Of a DNA stretch of 64,000 nucleotides, positions 1 through 11,879 are shown piece after piece. The position numbers were made by a program, and so were the translations under genes. Position 1 is the stretch's first letter, and each line of letters starts with the position of its first letter. This DNA comes from Ctenosaura bakeri (lineage: Eukaryota; Chordata; Lepidosauria; Squamata; Iguanidae): positions 265,065 to 329,064 of the forward strand of contig CAOLHI010001815.1 of the NCBI GenBank assembly GCA_948474755.1, in the 5' to 3' direction. A model generated the notes under the pieces. It was not told where the DNA came from, did not search any database, and saw only the letters and a program-made list of their open reading frames with translations.

Positions 1-1391
1 GTCTTTAGAATGTGCTTCCAGAAACACTTTGCACTGGCTCTTGCTTGGGTCTGAATTGTATTTATGTGCCAGCCATTTATACAATTTTGCAAATGTACCT
101 GACCTTTCCCTGCTGCAAGAGTCAGGTCAACTTGATGACTACGAGCTTTGACATACGTGTGTGCAGAACTGGCACTTGATCTTCTGGGTAGCCAAGGTCC
201 ACATAAACCACCCTTCCACATGCCTTTTTTTTTAAGGCACTTACTGTTCCCTTGAGGAGGATTTAACCTACTGGGGGTATTTCAGCAACTGACTTGTAAT
301 GAGCTCCAGCTGACCTGAAATTCTAACAGCTCCATGAATCTCTTCTCCCCCCACCCTTCTGCTAGAGCAGGTGCCTGCTTTGAGCATATGAGATATTTAT
401 GTCCTATCAGCTTATTTGCTTTCCCACATTCTGCTGACATGGTAACAGAAAGGAACTGAGAAAAAAAATTAAAAATTGCTCATGGCTGATAGAAACTTGG
501 TGTGGATTATAATAGAAGCATTTTGTTCAGGTGGCTGACTAAAATTTTCATTCTTTTGTGAACTTGGGATGCAAACAAAACACAGCTGCAGTGTCAACAT
601 GCACAGCTGCTGGATCACATATTGGCATAAAGATGGGACATAAATGAAATGGGCAATGGAAATGCTCAAGAGGCTGGAGTAACTGCCCTATGAGACAACG
701 GTGCAGTCTTCAGGGATGCCAACAGCATGACAGAGAGCTATCAGATTGTGCCTGGTGTAGAGAAAGTGGATGCACAGTGTGGAGACAGTTTTTGCTTCTT
801 CTTCTCTCATAATGCAAGAATATGAGGTTATTCCACTGGAGTTGAACAGGTGACCGGTTCTGAACATGTACAAGAACGCATTTCCTCATCCAGCACATAC
901 TTACATCTTGAGGAAGCAAATTCCTTGGTGTGTGCATGAACTCATTTAAAATGCTTATACACCACTCAAGTTGCAATGCTCTAGGACAGGCTTGTCAACA
1001 TAATTTTTTTAAAAAAATCAACAATGTCACTATTAAATCAGTCAAAACAATGTCAAAATGTTCAGATATCAGACTGTCAAGAACCAGCAACAAAGGCAGA
1101 AATAAACATGGACTGAATGCTTCCTGGAAATGGAAGTTCACTGCCTGATGTTCATATGCTATTAATCATCAGACTCTTTGGAAGGCTGTCCATAGACAGG
1201 GGAATCAACCAAAAGGCTGGTTCTCTGGTAGCAACTGGACAACACCATTGTGGGTCATGGCACCCTGAGAAGACCACCTCCCTCACCCAGCTCCAAATAA
1301 TCACCTTAATAGTAGGGCATCAGGGACATGTGGAAGCAGAGGCTCCTTCAGATAGGCTGGATCCTAAGCTGCTCAGGGTTTTATAGGTTAG

Positions 1392-1620
1392 CATCATAGA
1401 ATCATAGAGTTGGAAGGGGCCCAATGGGTCTTCAGGTCACCTTCCAGCTCAGTGCAGGATCTCCAGAAGAGCTTTCCCAGCAGGTAGCTGTCCAGCCTCT
1501 TTCTGAAGACATCCAGAGGAGACCCCACCACCTCTCTAGGCAATTGGTTCCATTGCTGAACTGTTCTCACTATCACGAACCAGCTTTTTGAATGCAGTCT
1601 GATAACTAGCACTTGCCACT
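1392..1620 (-). mobile_element. CR1/L2-like LINE 3' end
   Basis: The plus strand reads CATAGAATCATAGAGTTGGA, the reverse of the CR1-type terminal repeat, then GCAGGTAGCTGTCCAGCCTC and CATTGCTGAACTGTTCTCAC. These encode the ORF2 C-terminal end on the minus strand. It is the same segment as 23835-24249 in the opposite direction. Confidence 0.8.
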
Positions 1621-2398
1621 CAAGCTTGATCTAAAAGTGCCCTCAAATGATGAATTTGCTTCTTCCAGGAAAGCACAACCCTCATCAAAGTGAACACCAT
1701 TTCCTTGAACAGTTGCAACACTTGCTAATAGCACCTTCATCGAGCCTCAGTCCGTTGGCCCTCATCCAGCTCACTACTGAGCCTAATTCAGGAAAATCAC
1801 TGCCTCATCTGCATTTGGCTAAAAGGAGCAGCAAGGCTGTCATCGGCATGCTGCTGGCATCTCACTCCAGATAAGCTGTCCCAATGGTTTCATCTAAATG
1901 TCAAAAAGGAAGAGAGAGACAGAATGGAGCCCTGACTGAGGGCCATCACAGTTTCCACCAGACAGAGCAACAGTGCTTTCTCCATGCCACATCTTGAAAT
2001 CAAATATGCAAATACAACAGGGCCTCCAGCTCCCAGTTCATTTATCCTTGGCAGAAAGATGCCATGATCATGGTATCTAAAGCTCCTAAGAGTCCAAGAA
2101 AACCAACAGGGGAATATCCTTACAAAAACCACCCTACAGGCTACCCAAGACAATTTCCATACGCAAAGCAGGCCTAAAATCCATTGGAAGTGGGTCTAGG
2201 AAAGCAGTGTCACTTGAAGGTGCCTGAAATTGGCAAGGAACCTCCTGCTGAATCAATTTGCTCAGAACTGAGGTCTGAAATTATGAAGAGATATCTACTG
2301 AGATATAGCAATGGTTGCTAATGGAAAGGCTTTGAAAGGTGATAAGATTAGGCAAATGAGTGATAAGGCTATAAATGGTTGCCAGTCAATTGCTGCTA

Positions 2399-2566
2399 TG
2401 GTTATATACCTCCCTGTATGGGAGACCACCAAGGAAAATCAGGTGTTGTGATCTGTATTTAACAGGAAGGCAATGGCAAATCACCTCTGAGTGTTGCTTG
2501 TCTAAGGAAACCCTATGAAATCCATGGGGCTGCCCAAAAGTCAACAGACGACTTAAAGGCACACAC
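2399..2566 (+). mobile_element. 5S-Sauria SINE, 5' truncated
   Basis: Begins in the 3' part of a 5S rRNA-like head (TGGGAGACCACCAAGGAAAA, ATCAGGTGTTGTGATCTGTA). It passes into the Sauria body (GGCAATGGCAAATCACCTCT) and ends with GACTTAAAGGCACACACACA. It abuts the next SINE tail to tail. Confidence 0.8.
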
Positions 2567-2573
2567 ACATCAG

Positions 2574-2772
2574 ATGTTGTTGTTGTTGAGTGCCTTCAAG
2601 TCATTTCCAAATTATGGTGACCCTAAGGCGAACCTACCACCGAGTTTTCTAGGTCTGAGAGTGTGTGGCATGCTCAAAGTCACCCAGCAGGTTTCCATGG
2701 CCAAACAAGGAATCAAACTGTGGCCTTCAGTGTCATAGCCCAATGTTCAAACCACTACACCATCCTGGCTTG
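2574..2772 (-). mobile_element. Sauria SINE (tRNA-headed)
   Basis: Starts with the reversed tail TGTTGTTGTTGAGTGCCTTC and ends with the reversed tRNA-like head CAAACCACTACACCATCCTG. Full-length but diverged. Confidence 0.85.
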
Positions 2773-3429
2773 CTATCAGAGTTAGTATCCCTCTGAATAT
2801 CAGAAGCAAGCATTAGGCTGCAGAAGGTTGCTCTTGCTTGTGGGCTTCCCACTCCACGATCTCATTGACCACTGTGTGAACAGTAGGTACGGCTGGATAG
2901 TTATTTGGTTTCTTCTTATATTCTTGTGTAAAAGCTTCCGTACCTGAAATCAGCCCCGCCCTTCCAATGGACTTTGGGCATTCTCTCCAATTGTATCAAA
3001 ATAGAAAATGGCATCTTCTACTTTTATCCCAAAATTGTAATTTACTCCAGCTTGTGTTAAAGCTAAATGGTTTCCCCACTTCAGCATAGCAATAATCTAG
3101 TAAAATAGGCATGAAGATGCCTGTTGAGAGAGAAGCACTCCAGTTTCTCGGTTTTATTCCCCAAATCCTACACTACTCATTCCAGGAGATTTGACCAAGC
3201 AGAAGGTTTCATGGCCTAGGCAGAATGTTCTGAATATTTAAGCAGTCTTTCTTGCTGGAATTCAGAAAAGGAATGTAAGGTTTGAAATAAAAATACCCTC
3301 TGACTACTACCTATGCTATCCATTCCCTGTGTTCTGCCAGTTAAAATATATATAGATGACTGACATTCTGTTTTCTGGCTCTTGTCTGCTGAGGATCACT
3401 GTCACTAGCAGAGCTTAGAGTGTGTGGAG

Positions 3430-3556
3430 GGGGGAGGGAGGCATGGTTATGGTACAGGGGCATGGCCATGGTGTGTGGGGGAGTGGCCGTGAGGTGTGGG
3501 TGCATGGCCATGGTGCATGGGGGCATGGCCACGGTGTGCAGGGGTTGTGGCTACAA
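3430..3556. repeat. GC-rich minisatellite
   Basis: Diverged tandem units of about 30 bp built on GGGGCATGGCCATGGTGTG, four to five copies, G-rich on the plus strand. The three overlapping open frames here are repeat translations, not genes. Confidence 0.8.
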
Positions 3557-4357
3557 GCCGGGATGCCTTCAAAAAATTGCTGCCAGGGGTGAACTGCTCC
3601 CATCACCACCACCCCTCCCTACATGACTAATCACTGTTGCTTAAATTGTTTTTCACTGCAAGTAGAATTAATCCATAAATCAGAAGTGTTGGGCACTGCA
3701 ATTCTTCCATGCTTTCAAAAGATGTAATGCATGTCTAGCTTTGCTGAATATGGTGAGAAAACGGCCTGGTCTCTTTAGACCATGTTCCTACAATTAACAG
3801 ATGCATAACTGAAGGTATCCTCAGCACAAAGCATCACATCACAAGATGTCTTCCCCTGCACTGAAAGACTTGTAATCCTTTTTTAAAAAATGACTGTATA
3901 AGCTCCAATACTAACACAGATAAAAGAAGAAGAAGAATGTCTAGCTAAAAGGCAGCTTTAGGGGTACATGTTAAGAAGGCCATCTGCCAAGGCTTGAAAG
4001 AGAGGTCATTCAATGCAACTAGAGCTTTTAACATCTCGTACTATAAAAATATTATCCCCAGAATAACTAAAAACGTTTCACTAAAATGACATCAAACTTG
4101 TTTTTCTTTAAAGATGCCAGTTGCAGTTGGTGGCCATTTTGGAGAAAGTTTACCTTACCATTCAGAGGGTAAATCAACCATACCTCTACATCCAGATCTT
4201 TTAGCAATATAGATAGCTGTCTCTGTGCCAGGTTCATGCTTTTCTCACATAATAGGTTTGCTGATTTTTCCCACAAAGGCAGATATCAACTGGTAAGAAG
4301 GTCAAGGGTCTGGGAATGTGCGTTGACATCTCTTCATAGTGAAAGATGCTATATTAT

Positions 4358-4568
4358 GGCCAAGGGCATGAACTAGAGTTTTGGACTAGGACTCTGGGAG
4401 ACCAGGGTTTGAATCCTCCTGTAGCTATGGAAATCCACTGGGGCTTTGGGCAAGTCATACTCACAGCTTTAGAGGAAGGCAAACCTCCTCTGAATAAACT
4501 TTGCAAAGACAACCTTGAAAAGACTCCATAAGCTGGAGTTAACTTGAAGGCACCCAGCAACAATAGTG
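4358..4568 (+). mobile_element. Sauria SINE (tRNA-headed)
   Basis: Head TTTTGGACTAGGACTCTGGG with box B-like GGGTTTGAATCCTCC, body GAGGAAGGCAAACCTCCTCT, tail CTTGAAGGCACCCAGCAACA. Confidence 0.85.
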
Positions 4569-4847
4569 ACAGTCACTTCGTTGTATGTTCTCTCATTGTG
4601 CCTCCTCATCTCAGGGAATGGAGGACCCGGTCATTGTGTGGTGAGGGTAGGGTTGCCGGTAAAACCTTACTTGGAGATAAGCCAATGTCCTTATCAAAGC
4701 TATCAAGTATTTCAGTGAGGAGACTGGCCATCCTTACCTACTAAGGAATATGGTATTTGCCTCTAAGCAAGAAATGGAAGATCAGCTCAGCAAGGTTCTT
4801 TTTATGAGTCTGGGGGAGGGGATGACTATCATCCTGTTGGTGACATA

Positions 4848-5187
4848 TGTGGGTGTAACTGGGAGTTACATCAGTGACGAACGGGGGGGGGCATAGCAAC
4901 AGAGCTGCCCTAGCAATCAAAAGGATTTAAATTGATTGGTTGTTGGCTGTAGAACCCAGACTAGCCAGAAAAATAACTGAAACAGAGTTGTGAGAGAGAT
5001 CCATCTGAGAGTGTGAAAGAGAGAGGGTTAGAAATTTCTGGGTTAGAAATACAAGTGTTTTGGTGTCTGCTAATCTTTCATTTGCCAACTACCTTTTCCC
5101 TTGTCAGTTTGTTCAATAAAGATTTTGTTATATTTTTGTAAAGAGCAGTCTCCATAAAGTTTCTCTTTGATCGGGATCAGTTATACA
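4848..5187 (+). mobile_element. Possible solo LTR
   Basis: Starts TGTGGGTGTAACTGGGAGTT and ends near AGTTATACA. It carries TTCAATAAAGATTTTGTTAT as a poly(A) signal followed by a T/G-rich stretch, as in an LTR R-U5 junction. No target duplication and no internal gag/pol were seen, so the class is uncertain. Confidence 0.35.
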
Positions 5188-6558
5188 CGCCACCACCAGT
5201 GACACTGTCATTGGGATACACTCAAACACGCTTTGCCCTATATTTACAAGGGTGTGGATTTAGGGAAAGCAGTAGATATAAATGTTGAGAGGGAGCCAGT
5301 GGGTGGCAAAAATATAGACAAGTGCTGCTACTCTAGGAAGGGAGAATTCAAAGCAGATGTGATTCTCATAGCCCTGGCTTGGCCCAGATTTCCATGTTTT
5401 GACAACATCCATCTATGGGGTGTTTTTTTTTTATTTTGCAGGAGAAGAGATCTAGTAGTTTTGGATAATGGATTCTTGCAAAAGGGACAGCTCTGTCTCC
5501 CTAGTCTCTGTGGGGAAATGCCTGGCTTATGCTGGGTGTGGGATGAGGAATGCACCTTCTTGCTTTGGTGTTCAAGAATTGCTAAAATGGGCTAGAATGA
5601 TGGAGCTGTGCTTCCAATGGTTGTTGTGTGCCAAGAAAGAAGCCAGGTCAAGGAATCAGCCCCTACCGTCTCCTATAAGTACACAGGCAGAGATTTATGC
5701 TCAACCAGCATGACCTGGGATTTTAGCTAATGTCAGAGTAAAAGATAGAATCAAGTTGCAAGTCTGCAGAGATCTTGAGATGCCCCTCTAAAAATCTGAT
5801 AGTGGGAAGGGCAATGAGCTTGGGAGGGTTTCAATGTGAGACTCCATCTCTGCTCAACCTGTACATTTGTTAATAAAACACAAACGATAGACAACACAAT
5901 AAGTGATGACTACCTTTTGAAGAAAACAGCACTGTTTAAGCACTTGGAACCACTGCCTAACAGGATGGAGAAGACATACCTGGACAGTGGGAATGCCACA
6001 GGGGTGGGGTGCTCCAGAGAATATACACTTGGATGCTGAATCATAGCTAAAGCACAGCAGAGAATTTGTGTCCACAGTAATTTCCAGTGTGAAGAAAAGC
6101 AAATTCTCAAGCCAGGCAGGTGCAATGTAGAAAATGCCAGGTGAAAATACATCTCAGGCTTCAGGTCTAAGAAATGAGATCAAATGTAAGAGGTGGTGGT
6201 TTGAAGTGAAAATAAAAGGACAAGGCTATATGAGATTTCTCCAAAGGTGCAAAGAGAGAAAGTGGGACCTTTAGATAAAGAAAGTGGACCCAACAAGAAA
6301 GTGCATAAGATAAATTGTTGCTAGCATATCATATTTTGAGAGCTAGCATAGAATACTGGATTCATATCCCTTTTGATCTATGAAACGCAGTGGATGGCTT
6401 TACCCAGGCTGTAGCTTAAGTTGTGTCACAGTTTGTTACTAGGATAAAAACAGGTCAACTTCCTAGAAATTTTTAAGGAACGGAGGATAGAAGAGTGGTA
6501 AATTTTGACCACCAGATTAAGAGAAAGTGGAAATGAAATTGGCCAGTTATGGGGGGGG

Positions 6559-6690
6559 GTGCCTTCAAGTCGCCTGGTGGCTTATGGATGCCCCATGAAT
6601 TTCATAGGATTTTCTTAAGTAAGGAATATTCACTGGTGGTTTTCCCAGTTTCTTCCTCTGAAATATAGCATACAGCACCTGGGAGGCATC
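6559..6690 (-). mobile_element. 5S-Sauria SINE fragment
   Basis: Reversed tail GGTGCCTTCAAGTCGCC, body CATAGGATTTTCTTAAGTAA and the 5S-derived end GCATACAGCACCTGGGAGGC. Confidence 0.7.
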
Positions 6691-7506
6691 AATGAAAGAA
6701 GCAGAAATATGTCATCACAAAAAGCTAAGCGAAGATCTGTATAAAGATTAGATATACTGAGTTATATGTATAGCTGCATTGTAGAAATTACAATAATATA
6801 AACAAAACCACTGTAAGGAAGAAAAATGGAACAGATGACCTGTGTGGCAGCTCAGTCTGTGTGCAAGTGGTAAGTAATGAATGGCTTCAAGGCTCCTGCT
6901 TTCCTTTGTTGTGGCCCTTTCTGTTTATATTGGGCTTAAATGGCCAGCCCTTAGTTTCAGCTAGTGATCCCTCCCATGCACATAAATCAGGGCACTCACA
7001 TTGGAGCACACAGCTTTCCTGGGAATATTCCAGACATTGGCTCCCAAGGAGGGCATTTTACAGGCATAGCTCCTCTCTCTGCATCTCCTTCAGGCGCAAA
7101 TAGCATTTCTGGAACAGGAGCTTTGAATATGAATTTGCTCTCTGGCTTCATTTGTCATCTGGCAACTGCTGGACCTCAAATCTAAACCCTGGAGTGTGTA
7201 AACTGATGCTATATTTTGTCAAAGAGGGGTGTGTACAAAACACAGGAATTCATAGATGCACTCACTCAAGTGGCTTGTGGCAGGAACAAAATGGCAATAA
7301 TCACCCCCACCCACTTTTCAGCAAACAAGGAAGTTGGAGGACAAGGGAAAGGTCTGTGAGACCAGACTTCCTTCTCATTTCCCATCTTGTGCTCTCAACC
7401 AGTTTCAGCTATGTCTCATGTACTCATCCCACACAATTTTCTATCCCACTTTGGAACAGGCATCCAGGACTTCACTCATGAATTGGAAAGATACAGCTTT
7501 TCCAGA

Positions 7507-7639
7507 GGCCATTTCCGCACTAGACTGTTATAGGGCTATTATTCCCTCAATGGCCCCTCCCTAAACTGCAAACCCCAGGATTCCATAAGATGTTGAAAGT
7601 GGAATAATAGCCCTATAACAGTCTAGTGTGGAAATGGCC
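7507..7639. mobile_element. Palindromic MITE, copy A
   Basis: The first 39 nt (GGCCATTTCCGCACTAGACT... to TATTATTCC) and last 39 nt are complementary at 38 positions. It is flanked by AGA on both sides. Spacer carries TAAACTGCAAACCCCAGGAT, shared with the other copies. Length 133 bp, no coding capacity. Confidence 0.9.
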
Positions 7640-8315
7640 AGAGAAAAGGCAACTATAGTTAGGTATGTTTGTATTCTTTGCATTGTGAAATGTATTCCAT
7701 AAATAAAAGACTAGGTTCACAGTTCAGGTACACCGGTGACAGGGAAAAATATCTTTCTTGTGTCCTGAAAGTGTGCTTTTCCTCTTCAAGTCTACCACGC
7801 ATTTGAAGAACCAAACTTATCTGTTCTTTGAAGCACAAGGTTTACAGATTTTTATCATACAAAATTAAATATGCAGAGTTGATGCTAAAAATTGCTCTCC
7901 GTTCTTTCAAAAGAAAAAAAAAGTCATGTGCTTTTCAGGATTCAGCAGCAACTTAAAAGAAGTCCCCTTTTCTCTTTGCTAATGACTGTCAACAATCACA
8001 CCTCTCCGTGAAGACACCATCTGCGAGAGAAATAAAGGGAACAGCTGAAGAATGAAATCCGTCCAATAAAGTGAAAAGAGACTGCCAGCAGAATGGCTGT
8101 CCAGGTTACCTTCACAAGCTGGTTCTTCACTTTACAGGCATGGCATCACATTAGAACCTAGAGATGACCAGGAATGTCTGGCGAGGCCATCAAATCTGGC
8201 CATGTTAGCAGCAGTTCTTCAAAAAGCGTTAAAAATGCACAAAAAGCGAATGGCCTTTGAGCACTGGGCCAAGCTGAAAAAGTGGGCCCTGGATCCACAG
8301 GAACCAGCCAGAGTT

Positions 8316-8538
8316 GGCCTACACTCAAGTCTCCTGTTGACTTACAGTGACCCCATGAATTTCATAGGGTTTTCTTAGGCAACAAATATTCAGAAGTGAT
8401 CTTGTCAGTTCCTTCCTCTGATATATAGCCTATAGCACCTGGTATTCATTGGTGGTCTCCCATCCAAGTACTAACCAGGGCTCAGCCTTGTTATCTTAAA
8501 AGAACAGACAGATCTGGTGCCTTTAGGATATTTAGGCC
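8316..8538 (-). mobile_element. 5S-Sauria SINE, near full length
   Basis: On the minus strand a 5S rRNA-like head (CCTGGTTAGTACTTGGATGG then GAGACCACCAATGAATACC) is joined to the Sauria body (GAAAACCCTATGAAATTCAT) and tail. A SINE, not a 5S gene: the head is diverged and fused. Confidence 0.85.
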
Positions 8539-9129
8539 CTTATATTTTAGACTGATGAGTAAATGAGTTCTAGGCAAGTCCCTTTTCCAGGTCTACCTAA
8601 AGATGCCTGAAATTGGACCTAAGATGTTCTGAGCAACAAGAACAAGAAAGCATCACATGAAGCAATATGAACCATGGGATAAACTTATAGTTCATAGGAT
8701 CATATTAACCACATTTGAGCCTACAATCCCATTGCGATAAGTTAAATCAAAGTTAGCCTACAGTGTACAGAATCCTAGCTTAATGTGCAATTATCCATTA
8801 CTGTGGGTGTCCATGAAACCACTGGAAATAATCTTACAAAGAGTGTATTGTTCATACAGCCAGAAAATTCCCCAGAAATATGGATGCCAAATAATTCTGC
8901 TTGCAATTATCCTTGTGGCAAACTGGTTCTAGCTGAGATCAAATATTGATTTGATTTTCCATATTACATAGCTCTATCACATACATTGCAAAAGAGTAAG
9001 ATATATAAACACAAGCGTTGTTATGAAATGATGTTTCAAACCATGAAAGAATTGTTATAAGGAGCCCAGGCAGACTGGTATAGCTCTTTATGATGGCATG
9101 AAGCTAGTGCAAACAGAACATACGTGACT

Positions 9130-9213
9130 GGAAATAGTATTGTTGGAAGTCACCTTGGGTCCCAATTCGGGGAGAAAGGCAGCCTAGAAATACCACAAAT
9201 AAATAAATATTCA
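9130..9213 (+). repeat. LINE/SINE-type 3' tail
   Basis: TTGTTGGAAGTCACCTTGGG, then GGGGAGAAAGGCAGCCTAGA and an AAATAAATA run. Nearly the same as 52345-52432, which indicates a dispersed family whose body is not preserved here. Confidence 0.6.
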
Positions 9214-9287
9214 CAACGTAAACTCTGGCTAGTCAAAAATAAAAACGTAAATAAAAGACTCTACTCCACAACATAATTATCAGTATC

Positions 9288-9293
9288 TTTATT
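9288..9293 (-). promoter_or_regulatory. PRKCA: Candidate distal poly(A) signal AATAAA of PRKCA
   Basis: On the minus strand GAGTATGAATAAAGATACTG is followed by TTATGTTGTGGAGTAGAGTC and then a T-rich run, the usual layout of hexamer, cleavage site and GU/U-rich downstream element. Cleavage would fall near 9265-9280. It is the last such well-formed site before SINE/LINE-rich intergenic DNA. Confidence 0.6.
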
Positions 9294-10918
9294 CATACTC
9301 ACTTGCTTTCAAACTATTACTATTAATATTTAACCAAAAAAAATTCATGCAAACAAAGATTAATTGTTAAGATTAAGGAAAAAGTGCACAACGTGTACAT
9401 TAATCTTGCCCAATTTTTTTCTTGTTATAGTTTCACCTGCAAATGAACAGCCTCTCTATTTTCCATAGAGCATCTCACAGTTATTAAATAATTTATAAAA
9501 CATTTCTCTCTCTTCTCAATAGAAATGTTGAGCCGTAAAGTATTGTATATAAAATGTAAAAATTTTATTGTTTCTGCCTTTGTCAAAAGAAAAGAAAAGA
9601 AAACAGATTAACATAGCAAATATTATGACATGATAAGCCTGCTTCCTCCACGCTGGAAATCGTAATGTCTGCAATCTGAAAATTACCTGTGACCTGCATA
9701 TTTTAGCTGTTACATGAATAAAATCACAATTCATTTTGTTAAGTTGCCTTACATTCATTTTAGTAACAGAAAATGATTAACTTTGTTCCTGAAGCTATTT
9801 CTGAGAAAAGGTTTATTGTATATGTATAATACCCATGTTAAAGCAAACCACAAATGAAATCCTAGGCCTGAAATTAACTAAGAAGTGTTTCTTTATGTTT
9901 GACTCTTTTGAACCTCACCCAGAAATGTCTGATAGGTGTAAGGGCACCTGCTCAAAGGGAATACAGGTTGCCTCTGCTATGCAAGTGTTGCCCCATTTCC
10001 TGCAGTGGAAAGGACAGCTATGGAAGAGCCAAAAAGTAAAAGGGACGTTTTCGGTGATAGGGCTTGCTTTGCACTGGAAAGTCTTAGGGAACAGACAAGG
10101 GGAAGAGAGAGGAGTGACTGTGTTTTTGTTTAAAATGAGTGGATTCAAACGTCTGTATAATCCAGTGCCCTTGTGTGCCACTTCTACACCTAAACATTCA
10201 ATGAAGTTAGCACAGGGAGAAATCTCTGGTGGAATTTGTAAGCTTTAACAATCAGATTCAGCCTGAAAAGATCTGCTGGAATTGGGTTGTGATTTGATGC
10301 ATTCTGTAATATCTTTGCTATTGGTATCCTTTTCTTCACATTAGCCACTGAAATCAAAAATAAATAACAACCCTCTCCAATACAGTCATAATAACCAGTT
10401 ACAGAAGAATCCCAGAAGATCTCCAAGCCAAACTGAATTACTAGCTGGAAGAGATTTTGCTGACATGGCGTGCCGTCTCAGAGAGGTAATTTTCCCCCTT
10501 CAGTGCTTTATTTACTATTGCTCAAAAATTTCTATGGTGTAAAATTTCCTGAACTGGAAAACTTTTGTCCTACAACAACCAAATATGCTATAAATTTTTA
10601 TTTATGCAGAGTCTGAATCTCAGTAATAAGGAAGCCATCTATATGACTTTGCAGACACAGCCTTTTGCAGCTCTGTATAAGCATTTCCCCTGCAAGAACC
10701 AAGCAATATTTCAGTTTGCATGTAAGATGTATCTCAGGATAAGTGCACATTTTCCCCCCAGCAGTACTATTAAAGCTGTAGTTTTTAAAAAAGTACAAAT
10801 AGCAGAGAATATTCAGCATACCATGTAAATTGAATAACTTGATTCCACATTTAAAAAGTTTAATACTTCTTATAGATTGTTTTTCACATTAGAAATGCAT
10901 TAGGAACAGTAAGAGAAC

Positions 10919-11045
10919 AGCTCACAAGAGCCTGTGAGGAACAGGAGTATTATTATCCCCATTTTACAGACAGGGAAATGGAGGCAGAAAGGTAGAGTAC
11001 CTCGCCCAAGGCCACAGAGGGAGTCACTGGCAGAACTGAGAAAAT
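10919..11045 (-). repeat. MIR-like CORE-SINE, sense to PRKCA
   Basis: Read on the minus strand it contains TTCTGCCAGTGACTCCCTCT, GTGGCCTTGGGCGAGGTACT, CATTTCCCTGTCTGTAAAAT, GGGGATAATAATACTCCTGT and CTCACAGGCTCTTGTGAG. This matches, block for block, the MIR consensus as I remember it (gaccttgggcaagt, tttcctcatctgtaaaat, ggggataataat, ttgttgtgagg). The tRNA head is missing. It lies inside the inferred 3'UTR, in the transcript sense. Confidence 0.8.
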
Positions 11046-11879
11046 AGTTCATTGTTCCTAGATCCAGAGCTCCAATATGACTATGAGAACATTTACATCT
11101 TCCCCTTTCCATTTAAAGTTTTCATATGAACAGGAGGGCTTTAAGTGCATGCTTCCTTATTGATTATAAGGCTGTATAAAAGTCAAACTTCACTGGTACA
11201 GTTAATCTGTTGATAATATAAAGTTATAATTATCTGTACTAAATCACTGTCAATTTAATTCTAAACATTTGAAATACATTTTCTGGTTATGAGTTTGAAT
11301 GAAAGAGAGGCATAGCCACTAGATTTTGCATTCCACTATATTGCAGCTTTTTTTGGTTCAACAGAACATAGCTATAATTAAATTTCTGATACAGGACACA
11401 TACATTTTACAGATGCAAAGAGAACTAGTGACAATAATGTAACCATAGCAACTATTAGACAGTGTCAATAACCAATTAAAAGATTATTGCTCTCCCCCAA
11501 ATTCTTTGGTGGGCACAAACTCCAATATGAACACCATAAATATTGTACCACAACCACCCCCCATTTTCGATTTCTGTGGACAAAACCTCCCAGTTGTGGG
11601 AAGCTGTAAAGGGAGAGTGGGGAGAAGATGCAAAAGAGAATGGAGAGATATACGGCCAGCATAATTACACCAGCAGAGAGAAAGTTAGCAGTGGCAAGGT
11701 GTGAAAAGGCTGCAAGTGCAGCGATGATGAGGGAAAAGACAGCAAAGTTCTCAACGGGGATTATAGGAGAAGGTGGCTAACAGGACCAAGCATCCAACTC
11801 CATATGCCTGGCCTGGTGGAGGGAGATCTATTATGAGAGTTGGGATGTGCGATTTGTTATAGGAAAGGTAATTGCCTTA

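Larger units (their letters stand above)
1..9269. other. Gene-free DNA downstream of PRKCA
   Basis: No coding exon or RNA gene is recognisable; open frames are under 125 codons with no family resemblance. Listed repeats cover part of it. The stretches 1-1390, 1625-2395, 2775-3410, 3560-4355, 5190-6555, 6695-7505 and 7640-8315 show nothing I can assign. Confidence 0.75.

Noticed and set aside
3341..3626. Three overlapping His/Met/Pro- or Gly-rich open frames
   Set aside because: All are read-throughs of the GC-rich minisatellite in different frames.
8316..8538. 5S rRNA gene
   Set aside because: The 5S-like part is diverged, lacks its 5' portion and is fused to a SINE body; it is a 5S-Sauria SINE.
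9835..10248. 137-codon open frame on the plus strand
   Set aside because: No recognisable domain, antisense to the inferred PRKCA 3'UTR, weak start context and no splice partners; a chance ORF in AT-rich DNA.
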